Source: Metaphire vulgaris (Eukaryota; Annelida; Clitellata; Crassiclitellata; Megascolecidae). Taken from it: a stretch of 64,000 nt of DNA. A program made the translations under genes and the position numbers. The notes beneath the pieces were generated by a model, which made no database searches, was not told where the DNA came from, and worked only from the letters and a program-made list of their open reading frames with translations. Shown here one piece after another: positions 63,581 through 64,000 of this stretch (its first letter is position 1; every line of letters starts with the position of its first letter). The stretch covers positions 5,793,316-5,857,315 of the forward strand of contig CM030835.1 of assembly GCA_018105865.1 (NCBI GenBank), in the 5' to 3' direction.

Positions 63581-64000
63581 TCCAACGGAGCAATGACAGT
63601 TAGAAGGAACCGTGCGAACATGTAGTATAGTTGCAGAAGAACGCCCAACGACCAAATCATTGAAATCATACACCATAGCAACTGACAGTCAGAGCAGATA
63701 TAACAACGTCGTCTCCAGACATAAATGAGAATATAAATTTAGAAACTGGAGTCAGTTTTCGACGAAGCGCAAGAAACATAAATTCGGCATTTTGAGAGTT
63801 ATTTGGCTATTTGAGATTTATTAAGATTTATTTATTTGAGATTTATTTCAGTGGGAACGCATGGGAACAGCGTAAATTATAGTTTAAAAAACAACGCGCT
63901 ACATTGTATAAAAATATGCCAAGTATTGCTATTCTACTAATATCTATGGTGTGCTTCTTACGACAAAACAGATGTAAAGCAAGTCCCCCAAACCTCTTTT
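62431..64000. other. no gene recognised
   Basis: Includes an AC run at 63545-63581 and repeated gttctatatag at 63211-63235. No exon or element identified. Confidence 0.4.

Overview
The window is animal nuclear DNA. Its genes are split by GT-AG introns of 0.05-9 kb, intergenic DNA is rich in di-, tri- and tetranucleotide microsatellites, and it carries 3'-truncated LINEs and many short inverted-repeat elements flanked by 8-bp duplications. There are no bacterial features (no operons, ribosome binding sites or CRISPR). The gene families found (LITAF-domain protein, rhodopsin-class receptor, sushi-domain membrane protein) point to a metazoan. An invertebrate bilaterian, perhaps lophotrochozoan, is my inference from the receptor style and repeat load; the species cannot be fixed from sequence alone.

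Layout. 1-6.5 kb: gene-poor, with six hAT-like miniature elements and a decayed Tc1/mariner copy (3920-4728). 6555-9712: a three-exon LITAF-domain gene (+), reconstructed with matching intron phases. 10-19 kb: microsatellites and LINE 3' ends. 19017-23864: a two-exon class A GPCR (+) whose second exon directly follows a TA microsatellite. 24-28 kb: LINE, a cluster of hAT-like elements and one small putative secreted ORF (-). 28125-34906: a five- or six-exon gene (+) for a type I membrane protein with signal peptide, two sushi/CCP domains, a long Ser/Thr/Pro/acidic stalk, one membrane helix and a short tail. 35-44 kb: repeats, including nested elements. 44701-58840: two well-supported terminal exons, plus a weaker third, of an unidentified gene on the minus strand with very long introns. 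59-64 kb: repeats, a compound microsatellite and no confident gene.

The genes are unrelated single genes; no functional cluster or defence system is visible. The most notable structure is the repeat population: at least 25 short elements with CA...TG ends and 8-bp target duplications, falling into about a dozen end-families. Several families with different ends share one internal motif (about ACCTTTTTTGCTYGTCAG). One family carries a telomere-like TTAGGG/CCCTAA palindrome, one copy is a left/right chimera of two families, and at least two copies are nested. The palindromic octamer TAGGCCTA is also scattered far above chance expectation.
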